The translations under genes were made by a program, and so were the position numbers. Below, one piece after another: positions 8,284-17,000 of a DNA stretch of 64,000 nucleotides. The stretch spans positions 180,333 to 244,332 of the forward strand of contig NZ_LT699739.1 of NCBI RefSeq assembly GCF_900155365.1, read 5' to 3'. Numbering within the stretch: position 1 is the stretch's first letter; every line of letters starts with the position of its first letter. Under the pieces are notes generated by a model. The model saw nothing but the letters and a program-made list of their open reading frames with translations. It was not told where the DNA came from and searched no databases. The DNA comes from Collinsella bouchesdurhonensis (GTDB taxonomy: Bacteria > Actinomycetota > Coriobacteriia > Coriobacteriales > Coriobacteriaceae).

Positions 8284-8715
8284 ATGTCTAAGTACATCCA
8301 AGAGCTCATGTCGCCGCAACTCATGATGGCGATCTATCTGTTCGTTGGTTTTATCGCCGCTCTGTACATCCTTTCCGTGGTGTATGTGTTTATCGATGCC
8401 AAGCGCCGTGGCGTTAACGCCTTTTGGGCCTGGGGCATCGTTTCTCTTATCCCGTTCGTGGGTCTTATCGCTTATCTGGTGCTGCGTCCCAACTCTTATA
8501 TTGCAGACCGCGAGGAGCAAGAACTCGATATGGCGCTGCGCGAGCGCCAGCTTGCCCAGTACGGCAGCTGCCCCAAGTGCGGCAGCCCCATCGAGAAGGA
8601 CTTTGTGGTGTGCCCCGTGTGCAACACCCAGGTGCGCAACGTCTGCCCCAGCTGCCATCGTCCCCTCGATGCCCACTGGAAGGTGTGCCCCTACTGCCGA
8701 ACTCACATTCAATAG
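8284..8715 (+). CDS. Two-helix membrane protein with C-terminal double zinc ribbon
   Basis: 143 residues, function unknown. Two hydrophobic segments, about residues 12-36 and 46-67, resemble the small N-terminal membrane domain seen in cardiolipin-synthase-like proteins. After a charged helix come four CxxC knuckles: CPKC, CPVC, CPSC and CPYC (about residues 97-140), enough for two zinc ribbons. I infer a membrane-anchored protein with a cytoplasmic metal-binding tail. AAAGG lies about 8 bases before the ATG. It is divergent from the FAD oxidoreductase and followed by a strong hairpin. Confidence 0.8.
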   Translation: MSKYIQELMSPQLMMAIYLFVGFIAALYILSVVYVFIDAKRRGVNAFWAWGIVSLIPFVGLIAYLVLRPNSYIADREEQELDMALRERQLAQYGSCPKCGSPIEKDFVVCPVCNTQVRNVCPSCHRPLDAHWKVCPYCRTHIQ

Positions 8716-8756
8716 CGCACGCGCCGCTTGCCGGTTGTATAAGTGCGCCAGTGTTT

Positions 8757-8785
8757 GCCCGCCGCTCCAACACGGAGCGGCGGGC
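8757..8785 (+). other. Strong hairpin between the zinc-ribbon gene and thrS
   Basis: GCCCGCCGCTCC pairs perfectly with GGAGCGGCGGGC around AACAC. There is no T-run; instead ACTTGTATAAT follows, so a -10-like TATAAT (8790-8795) begins five bases after the stem. It could be a Rho-independent-like pause, a processing site or an upstream boundary of the thrS promoter. Confidence 0.6.
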
Positions 8786-8845
8786 ACTTGTATAATCATT
8801 GCTTGCGTAACGTGAGCGATTACTCGATACGGAAGGAACAATCGT

Positions 8846-10609
8846 ATGAAGGCCCTCTATAACGATGGAACGCTGGCCGAGCTGCCCGAGGACGAAGTAA
8901 CGCACGTTGTTCGTCACTCTGCTGCCCATGTCATGGCCCAGGCTATCAAGCGCCTCTATCCCGAGGCCGATTTTGCCTATGGTCCTGCTACCGACAACGG
9001 CTTCTACTACGATATCGATTTGCCCGATGGCCAGAAGATCTCCGAGAACGATTTCCCCGCCATCGAGGACGAGATGAAAAAGATCGTGAAGGAGAACCTC
9101 AAGTTTAGCGTGTACGAGCTGCCCCGCGCCGAGGCTATCGCCCTTATGGAGGAGCGCGGCGAGAAGTATAAGGTCGAGCACATCGGCGACCTCGATGAGG
9201 ACGCTCGCATCACCTTCTACCAGCAGGGCGAGTACATCGACATGTGCGTCGGTCCCCACGTCTGCTATACCAAGGCGCTCAAGGCCTTCAAGCTCACCGG
9301 CGTTTCCGGTGCCTATTGGAAAAACAACAAGGACAACAAGATGCTCACGCGCGTGAACGGCGTTGCCTTTGCCACCAAGGAGGAGCTTGACGAGCACATG
9401 CGCCTGCTCGAGGAGGCCAAGAAGCGCGACCATCGTAAGATCGGCGCCGAGATGGACCTCTTCATGATGCGCGACGAGGCACCGGGCTTCCCGTTCTTCC
9501 TGCCCAACGGCATGGTCCTTAAGAATACCCTGCTCGATTACTGGCGCGAGATCCATCACGATGCCGGCTACGTCGAGATTTCCACGCCGCTTATCATGAA
9601 CAAGCAGCTTTGGAAGACCTCCGGTCACTGGGATCACTACAAGGACAACATGTACTCCACCCTCATCGATGACGAGGAGTACTGCATCAAGCCCATGAAC
9701 TGCCCGGGTGGCGTGCTTGTGTACGCTGCTAAGCCGCACTCTTATCGCGAGCTGCCCATTCGTGCGGGCGAGATTGGCCTTGTCCATCGTCATGAGCTGC
9801 GCGGTGCTTTGCATGGCCTGTTCCGCGTTCGCTGCTTCAACCAGGACGATGCGCACCTGTTCGTGCGTCCCGACCAGCTCACCGACGAGATCGTGGGCGT
9901 CGTGAATCTGATTGACTCCGTGTACCAGAAGTTTGGCTTTAAGTATCACCTGGAGCTCTCCACGCGCCCCGATGACTCCATGGGCTCGGATGAGGACTGG
10001 GAGCGTGCCGAGCAGGGCCTGCGCGATGCCCTCGAGCAGCTTGGCAAGGACTACGAGGTCAACGAGGGCGACGGCGCCTTCTACGGCCCCAAGATCGACT
10101 TCCATCTGGAGGATTCGCTCGGTCGTACCTGGCAGTGCGGTACCGTGCAGCTGGACTTCCAGATGCCTATCAACTTCAACCTCGAGTACACCGATGCCGA
10201 TGGTTCCAAGAAGCGCCCCATCATGCTGCATCGCGTGTGCTTTGGCTCCATCGAGCGCTTTATTGGCATTTTGATCGAGCACTATGCGGGCAAGTTCCCC
10301 ACGTGGCTTGCTCCGGTGCAGGTGGATGTCCTTCCTGTCTCCGAGAAGAGCCGCGCCTACGCCAACGAGGTCGCAGCTAAGCTCGATGCCGCCGGTATTC
10401 GCGTGAAGGTCGATAACCGCGACGAGAAGATCGGCTACAAGATCCGTGAGGCTCGCGGTATCGATCGCGTTCCTTATATGCTCATCCTGGGCGAGAAAGA
10501 GGCCGAGGCCGGCAACATTTCCGTCCGCGATCGCTCCAACGAGACGGTTCCCTCCACGGTCGACGAGTTTATCGCCAAGGTTACCGAGGAGATTCGCACG
10601 CGCGCATAG
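8846..10609 (+). CDS. thrS: Threonyl-tRNA synthetase lacking the TGS domain
   Basis: Charges tRNA-Thr; class II synthetase. At 587 residues it is about 55 shorter than the usual 640 because it starts almost directly in the editing domain: RHSAAH lies at residues 23-28. The editing domain runs to about 210. The catalytic core has MNCPGG near 283 (zinc ligand Cys), HRHELRGALHGL near 314 and IMLHRV near 460. The anticodon-binding domain starts near VDVLPVSE (about 493). AAGGA lies 8 bases before the ATG, and I see no in-frame upstream start that would add a TGS domain. A terminator follows. Confidence 0.96.
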   Translation: MKALYNDGTLAELPEDEVTHVVRHSAAHVMAQAIKRLYPEADFAYGPATDNGFYYDIDLPDGQKISENDFPAIEDEMKKIVKENLKFSVYELPRAEAIALMEERGEKYKVEHIGDLDEDARITFYQQGEYIDMCVGPHVCYTKALKAFKLTGVSGAYWKNNKDNKMLTRVNGVAFATKEELDEHMRLLEEAKKRDHRKIGAEMDLFMMRDEAPGFPFFLPNGMVLKNTLLDYWREIHHDAGYVEISTPLIMNKQLWKTSGHWDHYKDNMYSTLIDDEEYCIKPMNCPGGVLVYAAKPHSYRELPIRAGEIGLVHRHELRGALHGLFRVRCFNQDDAHLFVRPDQLTDEIVGVVNLIDSVYQKFGFKYHLELSTRPDDSMGSDEDWERAEQGLRDALEQLGKDYEVNEGDGAFYGPKIDFHLEDSLGRTWQCGTVQLDFQMPINFNLEYTDADGSKKRPIMLHRVCFGSIERFIGILIEHYAGKFPTWLAPVQVDVLPVSEKSRAYANEVAAKLDAAGIRVKVDNRDEKIGYKIREARGIDRVPYMLILGEKEAEAGNISVRDRSNETVPSTVDEFIAKVTEEIRTRA

Positions 10610-10655
10610 TGCTTTTGTGCGATTCTGCCTTGGCGGACGAATGATGTAATTGATG

Positions 10656-10686
10656 CGCCCGGCGGATTGATTCCGCCGGGCGTTTT
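10656..10686 (+). terminator. Intrinsic terminator of thrS
   Basis: CGCCCGGCGG (10656-10665) pairs perfectly with CCGCCGGGCG (10673-10682), followed by TTTT. Confidence 0.9.
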
Positions 10687-10711
10687 GTGTATAGGTCGAT
10701 AGGGGAGTTTT

Positions 10712-11593
10712 TTGACTGCGCTGGAACATTATGCAAATCGGCTGCATGCCCGCGCCGCGCGGGTGTGCGAGGCGGCAAGCTCCTTGGAGGCGCTGCGGAA
10801 GGTTGGCATCTTGAGGGAGGGCGCCGTTGCTGGTGTCTTTGCAAACGGAGAAGTTCCTGAGATATGCAAGCCTGCGTTTTCTTTGGGGGGCGAACCGCCG
10901 CTCTTTTTCCTTGAAGATGCCGTGCATGGCGAGCATCTTCGGGTGCCCGATGTGCGTTCGTTGGCTGCTGCCGCGCATGAGGCGCATGCCTCTTTGGTGC
11001 TCGATATCTCCAGTCCTACTTCATTTGGTTGTGATCCGCTCGATGCCGGCGCATCGGTTTGCGTTGAGCGTTTGCGCGCCGGGGTCTATGCGGTTTGTGT
11101 AGCACGCTCGGGAAAGCGAGGCCGTGTTCTCGATTCGTATGCCGAACAGGCATTCCGTTCGCTCGTGCCAGAAGGAGATAACTCTGCCGCCTGTCGGGAT
11201 GCTCTTGAGCGCGCGTACAGCTCTTCGTATCAACAAAGTCTTCAGAAGCGGTTTGACTTCGCTCGTGCCTTTGCCGAGTACGCCGCGGCGAATCCGCTAA
11301 TCGATTCCTGCTGGTATCCGGGGCTAGCTTCGCATCCCGACCATGCTTCCGCAGCAAGCCTGCTTCGTCATGGTTTTGGCTTTCTTGTCTCCATTGGACT
11401 TTCTGGCGAAAGCAGTTCACTTCGAGTTTTTCAGCTTCTTGGCGGCACCGAGGCGGAACAGTTACTTCTTTTGGGTGGCACGACAGTGACTCTTTTGAAA
11501 GGGGAGAGCGGCTCATATCTTCTTTTCAACATGGGTGAAGGTAACGTGTTCGAGCTTATCGATCAGGTTGATAACGCTCTTCGCAAGGTTTGA
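10712..11593 (+). CDS. Degenerate Cys/Met-metabolism (cystathionine gamma-synthase-like) protein
   Basis: 293 residues from a TTG start with GGGGAG five bases upstream. The middle is arranged as in the cystathionine gamma-synthase family: a segment like the family's LE-NP-...D turn (LEDAVHGEHLRVPDV), then LVLDISSPTSF where the family has the PLP-contacting Asp. The stretch that should carry the PLP lysine reads VCVERLRAG and has none. The C-terminus, GEGNVFELIDQVDNALRK, matches the family's last helix. The N-terminal quarter is missing. I infer a non-catalytic or repurposed homologue; the function is unknown. Codon use looks like that of its neighbours. Confidence 0.6.
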   Translation: MTALEHYANRLHARAARVCEAASSLEALRKVGILREGAVAGVFANGEVPEICKPAFSLGGEPPLFFLEDAVHGEHLRVPDVRSLAAAAHEAHASLVLDISSPTSFGCDPLDAGASVCVERLRAGVYAVCVARSGKRGRVLDSYAEQAFRSLVPEGDNSAACRDALERAYSSSYQQSLQKRFDFARAFAEYAAANPLIDSCWYPGLASHPDHASAASLLRHGFGFLVSIGLSGESSSLRVFQLLGGTEAEQLLLLGGTTVTLLKGESGSYLLFNMGEGNVFELIDQVDNALRKV

Positions 11594-11667
11594 GTTAGGT
11601 AATCAGGCAGCGTCACCGTGCGGTGTATACTTTTGCGCTCATCGTTTGCTTCTGGGGAGGGGCGGCA

Positions 11668-12237
11668 ATGCTCTTTGATAGCGCCGATATTGTTGAGAGC
11701 GTCTTTTTAGGTGTGGCGCTTGCCATGGATGCCATGGCGGTCACGCTGGCCAACTTGCTGGCAGAACCTCATATGCCGAAGGTAAAAAAGATTGCCATGC
11801 CGCTTGCATTCGCCGTCTTCCAGATGGCCATGCCCGTGTTTGGCTACTTTGGCGGTATGCTTATGGCTTCGTATATCGATGCCTATGCCGGTATCGTTTC
11901 GTTTGTTATCCTCGGCATCGTGGGCGGCAAGATGATTCGAGAAGCGTTGCAGGAGATGCACAGCCCAGGTGAAGCCGCATCCTCGCACCTTACCTGGTGT
12001 GGGCTCTTTGTCGAATCCATCGCCACCTCCATCGATGCCTTGATCGTTGGCGTTTCGTTTGCCGCAACGGGTAAGAGCATTGTCCTGTACAGCTCGATGA
12101 TCGGTGCCACGACCTTTGGATGCTGCCTTGCGGTGCTTGTGCTGGGCAAAAAGCTTGGAGAGCGTTTTGGCGTCCATGCTCAGGCGGCGGGCGGCGCGGT
12201 GCTGGTTTGCATCGGTCTTAAAGCGCTGCTCATCTAA
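11668..12237 (+). CDS. mntP: MntP-family manganese efflux pump
   Basis: An inner-membrane exporter that lowers cytosolic manganese. With the ATG at 11668 it has 189 residues, the normal family length, and GGGGAGG lies 7 bases upstream; the GTG at 11623 lacks such a site. About six hydrophobic segments are visible. The family repeats are present: ALAMDAMAVTLAN near residues 13-25 and SIATSIDALIVG near 119-130, each with an intramembrane Asp. No yybP-ykoY riboswitch fits in the short upstream gap. Confidence 0.9.
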   Translation: MLFDSADIVESVFLGVALAMDAMAVTLANLLAEPHMPKVKKIAMPLAFAVFQMAMPVFGYFGGMLMASYIDAYAGIVSFVILGIVGGKMIREALQEMHSPGEAASSHLTWCGLFVESIATSIDALIVGVSFAATGKSIVLYSSMIGATTFGCCLAVLVLGKKLGERFGVHAQAAGGAVLVCIGLKALLI

Positions 12238-12351
12238 TTTCTGCAAAGGGATAGTGGCTGCCTGGATGCGCCATTTAGCCTGCGTACCAAGTTTCATCTC
12301 CGGTGTCGAAGACTCCGTGGACTTTAGGCAAAAAGCTGTTTTGTTAAGGCA

Positions 12352-12379
12352 TTGCGCGTTAAGATAACAGCGCTATATA
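12352..12379 (+). promoter_or_regulatory. Predicted guaB promoter
   Basis: TTGCGC (12352-12357) and TATATA (12374-12379) with a 16-bp spacer, about 65 bases before the guaB start. The rest of the 12238-12448 gap shows no clear terminator for mntP and no recognised riboswitch. Confidence 0.5.
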
Positions 12380-12448
12380 TAGGGCGCGACGGTAGGGCTG
12401 GGTCCACGGGGCTTGCAGCTAGTCGTCGGCGATGTTAGAAGGAGAAAC

Positions 12449-13960
12449 ATGGCAACGTTCTTTCCCGGTGAGTCCCACACTTTTTCTGAGTATCTGCTCG
12501 TACCTGGCTATTCCTCATCGGAATGCATCCCCAACAACGTTTCTCTCAAGACGCCGCTGACGCGTTTCAAGCGCGGCGAGAAGCCCGCAATTACCCTTAA
12601 CATCCCCATGGTTTCGGCCATCATGCAGTCCGTTTCCGGCGTGGACATGGGCGTTGCCCTGGCCACCGAGGGCGGCATGTCCTTTATCTATGGTTCTCAG
12701 ACCCCCGAGTCCGAGGCTGCCATGGTCAAGGCCGTTAAGGATCACAAGGCCGGCTTCGTCGAGTCCGATTCCACGCTCACTCCCAAGATGACCATGTCCG
12801 AGGTCATGGCTCTCAAAGATAAGACGGGTCACTCCACCATGCCCGTCACCGACGACGGCACCCCTCGCGGTAAGCTTCTGGGTATCGTGACCAGCCGCGA
12901 TTACCGTCCTTCCCGTGACGATCACTCCGCTTTGGTCGAGACCTTCATGACCCCGCGCGAGAAGCTCATCGTGGGCGACAAGAACATCACCCTTAAGAAG
13001 GCAAACGACGTTATCTGGGAGAACAAGCTCAACGCTCTTCCCGTCGTCGATGATTACGATCACCTGATCGGCATCGTGTTCCGCAAGGACTATGACAGCC
13101 ACAAGACCAACCCCAACGAGCTGCTTGATGCCAACAAGCGCTACATGGTTGGCGCCGGCATCAATACCCGCGATTATGCCGAGCGCGTGCCCCTGCTGGT
13201 CGAGGCCGGTGCCGATGTCTTGTGCATCGACTCTTCCGAGGGCTTCTCTGAGTGGCAGAAGCGCACCATCGAGTGGGTCCGCGCCAACTACGGCGAGGAT
13301 GTCAAGGTGGGCGCCGGTAACGTTGTCGACGCCGAGGGCTTCCGCTTCCTGGCCGACTGCGGTGCCGACTTCATCAAGGTCGGTATCGGTGGCGGTTCCA
13401 TCTGCATTACCCGCGAGACCAAGGGCATCGGTCGTGGCCAGGCCACCGCTCTGATTGATGTTTGCCGTGCTCGCGACGAGTACTTCGAGGAGACCGGCGT
13501 CTACGTGCCCGTGTGCTCCGACGGCGGCATCGTTTACGACTACCACATGACGCTTGCGCTCGCAATGGGTGCCGACTTCATGATGCTCGGCCGTTACTTC
13601 GCTCGCTTTGACGAGAGCCCGACCGACCGCGTGAACGTCAACGGCCAGTACATGAAGGAGTACTGGGGCGAGGGCTCTGCGCGCGCCCGCAACTGGCAGC
13701 GCTATGACCTGGGCGGCGCCGCAAAGCTCAGCTTTGTCGAGGGTGTCGACTCTTATGTGCCCTACGCTGGCTCTCTTAAGGACGGCGTCAACGGTACGCT
13801 CTACAAGGTCAAGTCCACGATGTGCAACTGCGGTGCGCTTTCCATCCCCGAGCTGCAGGAGAAAGCCCGCCTGACCTTGGTGTCCTCCACCTCTATCGTC
13901 GAGGGCGGCGCCCACGACGTCGTGGTTAAGGACACCCAGCAGACGGTGAGCTACCGCTAA
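12449..13960 (+). CDS. guaB: IMP dehydrogenase (Tritrichomonas foetus-like form)
   Basis: Oxidises IMP to XMP with NAD+, the committed step to GMP. It has 503 residues from the ATG at 12449 (AAGGAG five bases upstream). Two CBS domains lie near residues 100-220. The catalytic loop [18 protein letters not shown] places the nucleophile at Cys319. The NAD-site Asp is residue 261 (CIDSSEGF), and the flap [18 protein letters not shown] puts the Arg-Tyr pair at 418-419. These differ from the common bacterial GPGSICTTR and GMGS forms but fit the numbering I recall for the T. foetus enzyme. A terminator follows at 14058. Confidence 0.95.
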   Translation: MATFFPGESHTFSEYLLVPGYSSSECIPNNVSLKTPLTRFKRGEKPAITLNIPMVSAIMQSVSGVDMGVALATEGGMSFIYGSQTPESEAAMVKAVKDHKAGFVESDSTLTPKMTMSEVMALKDKTGHSTMPVTDDGTPRGKLLGIVTSRDYRPSRDDHSALVETFMTPREKLIVGDKNITLKKANDVIWENKLNALPVVDDYDHLIGIVFRKDYDSHKTNPNELLDANKRYMVGAGINTRDYAERVPLLVEAGADVLCIDSSEGFSEWQKRTIEWVRANYGEDVKVGAGNVVDAEGFRFLADCGADFIKVGIGGGSICITRETKGIGRGQATALIDVCRARDEYFEETGVYVPVCSDGGIVYDYHMTLALAMGADFMMLGRYFARFDESPTDRVNVNGQYMKEYWGEGSARARNWQRYDLGGAAKLSFVEGVDSYVPYAGSLKDGVNGTLYKVKSTMCNCGALSIPELQEKARLTLVSSTSIVEGGAHDVVVKDTQQTVSYR

Positions 13961-14057
13961 GCGCACCTTCAATTGGTGCATCTGCGGTACCGAGAAGCCC
14001 GTCTGTTTTGAATGGGTTTCAAGCAAAGGCTGAATTTTCGCCACGTTATTGAGATAA

Positions 14058-14090
14058 AGCGAGATGCCTGCAAGTCGCAGGCATCTCGCT
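14058..14090 (+). terminator. Intrinsic terminator of guaB
   Basis: AGCGAGATGCCTGC (14058-14071) pairs perfectly with GCAGGCATCTCGCT (14077-14090) around a five-base loop, followed by TGTTGTATTT. It lies about 100 bases after the guaB stop. Confidence 0.85.
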
Positions 14091-14125
14091 TGTTGTATTT
14101 GCTATCATCAACCAAGTTAACCCTA

Positions 14126-14243
14126 GGGTCGGTCGGCTAGGCTTTGCTCGCTGCAAGTTCCGCACGAGCCGAAGGTCACTTAATGTGGCCTTCGTGCGAG
14201 CAGGACTGTCCGCAGCGGTGAGTAAAGCCTGGCCGACCGACCC
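14126..14243 (+). ncRNA. Candidate structured RNA: long near-complete hairpin before leuS
   Basis: About 118 bases folding back on themselves. Arm 14126-14149 pairs with 14219-14243, then CGCTGC with GCAGCG (14149-14154 / 14212-14217), AGTTC with GGACT (14156-14160 / 14203-14207), CGCACGA with TCGTGCG, and GAAGGTCAC with GTGGCCTTC around TTAAT. I count about 49 pairs with small asymmetric loops. The four arm differences are all G-U on the plus strand. There is no T-run, no T-box core and no SRP domain-IV core. CAAGTTAA occurs just outside each end (14113-14120 and 14248-14255). It could be a leuS leader, an independent small RNA or a small mobile inverted repeat. Confidence 0.55.
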
Positions 14244-14266
14244 CAATCAAGTTAAAAGGAGCCGAT

Positions 14267-16837
14267 ATGTGCGACTGCACAGATCATAAGGAAGAGATTC
14301 CTGCCTACGATGCGAAAACCATTGAGGAAAAATGGGTGAAGGCCTGGGACGACGAGAACCTTTTTGCCGTCGATACCGATCCGGCTAAGCCCAAGAAGTA
14401 CGTGCTCGAGATGTTCCCGTACCCCTCTGGCGACCTTCACATGGGCCATGCGCGCAACTACACCATTGGCGACGCCATGGCGCGCCAGGCTCGCATGCGT
14501 GGCTTTGATGTGCTGCATCCCATTGGTTTTGACGCCTTTGGCCTGCCCGCCGAGAACGCCGCTATCAAGCACAATACCCAGGCTGCGGCTTGGACCTATA
14601 AGAATATGGATCAGGCACTCGCCACGATGAAGCGCATGGGCTTTTCCTATGACATGGATCGCTTGGTCAAGACCTGCAGCCCCGATTACTATCGCTGGGG
14701 CCAGTGGATTTTCGAGAAGCTGTGGGAACGCGGACTGGTCTATCGCAAGAAGAACCCGGTCAATTGGTGCCCCAAGTGCGAGACGGTGCTTGCTAACGAA
14801 CAGGTGACCGAGGGCCGTTGCTGGCGTTGCGACTCCGAGGTGGAAAAGCGCGACCTCGAGCAGTGGTACATCAAGATCACCGCGTACGCACAGGAGCTCC
14901 TCGACGACCTGGAGAAGCTTCCCGGCTGGCCCGAGCGCGTCAAGCAGATGCAGGCCAACTGGATCGGCCGCTCCGAGGGCGCTGAAGTGGACTTCACCCT
15001 TTGCGATGCCGCGGGCAACCCCATCGAGGGCGACGAGGGCAAGATCACCGTCTTCACCACGCGTGCCGATACTCTGTTTGGCAATACGTTCTTCCTGCTT
15101 GCGCCCGAGTACAAGGGCCTGATGGAGATGGTCGAGGGTACCGAGTACGAGGACGCTGTGCGCGAGGTCGTAGAGGGTGCCAAGCACATCTCCGCCGTCG
15201 AGCGCGCTCAGGGTACCTTGGAAAAGCATGGTGCCTTTACGGGCCGCTATGTTGTGAACCCTGTTTCCGGTGCCAAGGTACCGGTCTGGGTTGCCGACTA
15301 CATCATTTCCGACTACGGCACCGGTGCCGTTATGGCCGTTCCCTGCGGCGACCAGCGCGACTTTGAGTTTGCCAAGAAGTACGATCTTCCCATCGTGCCC
15401 ATCATCCTCTCCGATGATGATCCCCTGTATGATCAGCTCAAGGACGAGAAGTCCACGGTTGTCACCTCGGTTGACTGGGATGAGGCCCTCACCTGCGAGG
15501 GCACGCTTGTCCAGTCCGGTAAGTACACCGGCATGGTAGGCGGCAAGCACTCTGAGGGCGAAGCGGCTATCGTCGCCGACCTCGAGGCTGCCGGCACCGG
15601 TAAGCGCTCCGTGCAGTATCGCCTGCGCGACTGGCTCATCTCGCGTCAACGCTACTGGGGCAATCCCATTCCTGCCATTCACTGCGAGCATTGCGGTATC
15701 GTTCCTGTTCCCGAGGACCAGCTGCCGGTGACGCTGCCCGAGAATCTCGACCTCGGTGCCGGCGAGACGCTTGCCGAGTGCCGTGATTTCTACGAGACCA
15801 CCTGCCCGGTGTGCGGTGCCCCCGCTCGTCGTGAGACGGATACCATGGATACCTTTACGTGTTCTAGCTGGTACTATCTGCGCTACACCGACCCGCACAA
15901 CACCGAGCTCCCGTTTAGCAAGGATGCCGCGAACCATTGGATGCCGGTCGATAACTATATTGGCGGTATCGAGCACGCTATCCTGCACCTGCTCTACAGC
16001 CGCTTCTTCACCAAGGCGCTGCGCGATATGGGTCTGCTCGACGTGGATGAGCCTTTCACCAACCTGCTGTGCCAGGGCATGGTCAAGGACGAGAACGGCG
16101 ACACCATGTCCAAGTCAAAGGGCAACGTCGTACCTCCTTCGAGCGTGATCGAGCCCTATGGTGCCGATACCATGCGCTTGGCGATTCTCTTCATCGCTCC
16201 GCCCGAGAAAGACTTCGACTGGGATCCCAAGGCCGTGGCGGGCGCCAATCGCTTTATCAAGCGCGCCTGGAACATCGTGTGGCGGCTTGCAAACGATGGC
16301 GACGCGAACGCTGTGCTCGACACGTCCGTGTTCTCCGATGCCGACATGAAGCTCTATCGCGAGCGTCATCGCACGATTGCCCGCTGCACCCAGGACTTCG
16401 ACCGTCAGCAGTTCAACACGGCAATTTCTGCCGTGATGGAGCTCGTCAATGCCGCCAGCACCTATCTCAATGCCGTGGTTGTTGGCGAGCGCAACGCTGC
16501 TCTGTGCAGGCTTGTTGCCACCGACATCGTGTCGGTTTTGGCTCCTGTATGCCCCTTCTGGGGAGACGAGCTGTGGCACGAGGCCCTGCACAACGAGGGC
16601 AGCGTCTACACCGCTCCTTGGCCGGAGTTCGATTTGAGCGAGGCCGTTGAGGACGAGGTGGAGATTGCAGTCCAGGTGCTCGGCAAGATGCGCGCGCACG
16701 CAAAGGTTCCGACCGGTGCCACGCCCGAGCAGATGCGGGCGGCCGCCGAAAGCGTTGCCTCCAAGTGGCTTGAGGGCAAGACGGTCGTCAAGGCCATTTG
16801 CGTTCCCGGAAAGCTTGTGAACCTGGTGGTTAAATAG
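14267..16837 (+). CDS. leuS: Leucyl-tRNA synthetase
   Basis: Charges tRNA-Leu; class I synthetase of 856 residues, the normal bacterial size. The HIGH-type motif [11 protein letters not shown] is near residue 54 and MSKSKGN near 613. A zinc-ribbon-like WCPKC...CWRCD is near residues 167-190. The CP1 editing domain carries TTRADTLFG near 261. The ATG at 14267 has GGAG six bases upstream. It lies directly after the long hairpin, with no promoter that I can place confidently, so expression may come from a promoter overlapping the guaB-leuS gap. Confidence 0.97.
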   Translation: MCDCTDHKEEIPAYDAKTIEEKWVKAWDDENLFAVDTDPAKPKKYVLEMFPYPSGDLHMGHARNYTIGDAMARQARMRGFDVLHPIGFDAFGLPAENAAIKHNTQAAAWTYKNMDQALATMKRMGFSYDMDRLVKTCSPDYYRWGQWIFEKLWERGLVYRKKNPVNWCPKCETVLANEQVTEGRCWRCDSEVEKRDLEQWYIKITAYAQELLDDLEKLPGWPERVKQMQANWIGRSEGAEVDFTLCDAAGNPIEGDEGKITVFTTRADTLFGNTFFLLAPEYKGLMEMVEGTEYEDAVREVVEGAKHISAVERAQGTLEKHGAFTGRYVVNPVSGAKVPVWVADYIISDYGTGAVMAVPCGDQRDFEFAKKYDLPIVPIILSDDDPLYDQLKDEKSTVVTSVDWDEALTCEGTLVQSGKYTGMVGGKHSEGEAAIVADLEAAGTGKRSVQYRLRDWLISRQRYWGNPIPAIHCEHCGIVPVPEDQLPVTLPENLDLGAGETLAECRDFYETTCPVCGAPARRETDTMDTFTCSSWYYLRYTDPHNTELPFSKDAANHWMPVDNYIGGIEHAILHLLYSRFFTKALRDMGLLDVDEPFTNLLCQGMVKDENGDTMSKSKGNVVPPSSVIEPYGADTMRLAILFIAPPEKDFDWDPKAVAGANRFIKRAWNIVWRLANDGDANAVLDTSVFSDADMKLYRERHRTIARCTQDFDRQQFNTAISAVMELVNAASTYLNAVVVGERNAALCRLVATDIVSVLAPVCPFWGDELWHEALHNEGSVYTAPWPEFDLSEAVEDEVEIAVQVLGKMRAHAKVPTGATPEQMRAAAESVASKWLEGKTVVKAICVPGKLVNLVVK

Positions 16838-16898
16838 CGATTTGTGCAAATAATGTGATGCAAATCGGTGCCGCCAACGTTGGTATCACTTGATTTCT

Positions 16899-16926
16899 TT
16901 GCATCTAGCTGCAGGTTTGCTATACT
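16899..16926 (+). promoter_or_regulatory. Predicted promoter of the rimP-nusA-infB operon
   Basis: TTGCAT (16899-16904) and TATACT (16921-16926) with a 16-bp spacer. Transcription would start near 16933 and read into the attenuator-like hairpin at 16954. Confidence 0.65.
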
Positions 16927-16953
16927 TGCGTAGCAATTGAAGTTAAGCCGTGA

Positions 16954-16983
16954 GAAGTGGGGTTTCGACCCCGCTTCTTTTTT
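16954..16983 (+). terminator. Leader terminator / attenuator ahead of rimP
   Basis: GAAGTGGGG pairs with CCCCGCTTC around a short TTTCGA loop, followed by TTTTTT. It sits between the predicted promoter and rimP, so it would reduce read-through into the operon. A GAAGTGGG-type hairpin before rimP-nusA is common in Gram-positive bacteria, where NusA levels may feed back on it; that regulation is inferred here. Confidence 0.75.
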
Positions 16984-17000
16984 GTATGAGGAGGTGTTGC

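Noticed and set aside
8757-8785. Intrinsic terminator of the zinc-ribbon gene
   Set aside because: The stem is strong but no T-run follows, so I list it only as a hairpin.
8465-10987. Very long open frame on the minus strand opposite thrS
   Set aside because: It mirrors the codon bias of thrS, has no ribosome binding site, and its translation looks like no protein family. Similar antisense frames opposite guaB, leuS, infB and pnp were rejected for the same reason.
11594-11667. Manganese riboswitch (yybP-ykoY) before mntP
   Set aside because: The gap of 74 bases is too short and lacks the conserved loops.
14126-14243. SRP (4.5S) or 6S RNA
   Set aside because: Only an AGCAG run is shared with SRP domain IV, without the matching 5' half and tetraloop; there is no large central bubble as in 6S RNA.
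14101-14266. T-box riboswitch upstream of leuS
   Set aside because: No conserved T-box antiterminator core (GGTGGNACCGCG-like) and no specifier-loop arrangement; the region is essentially one long hairpin.
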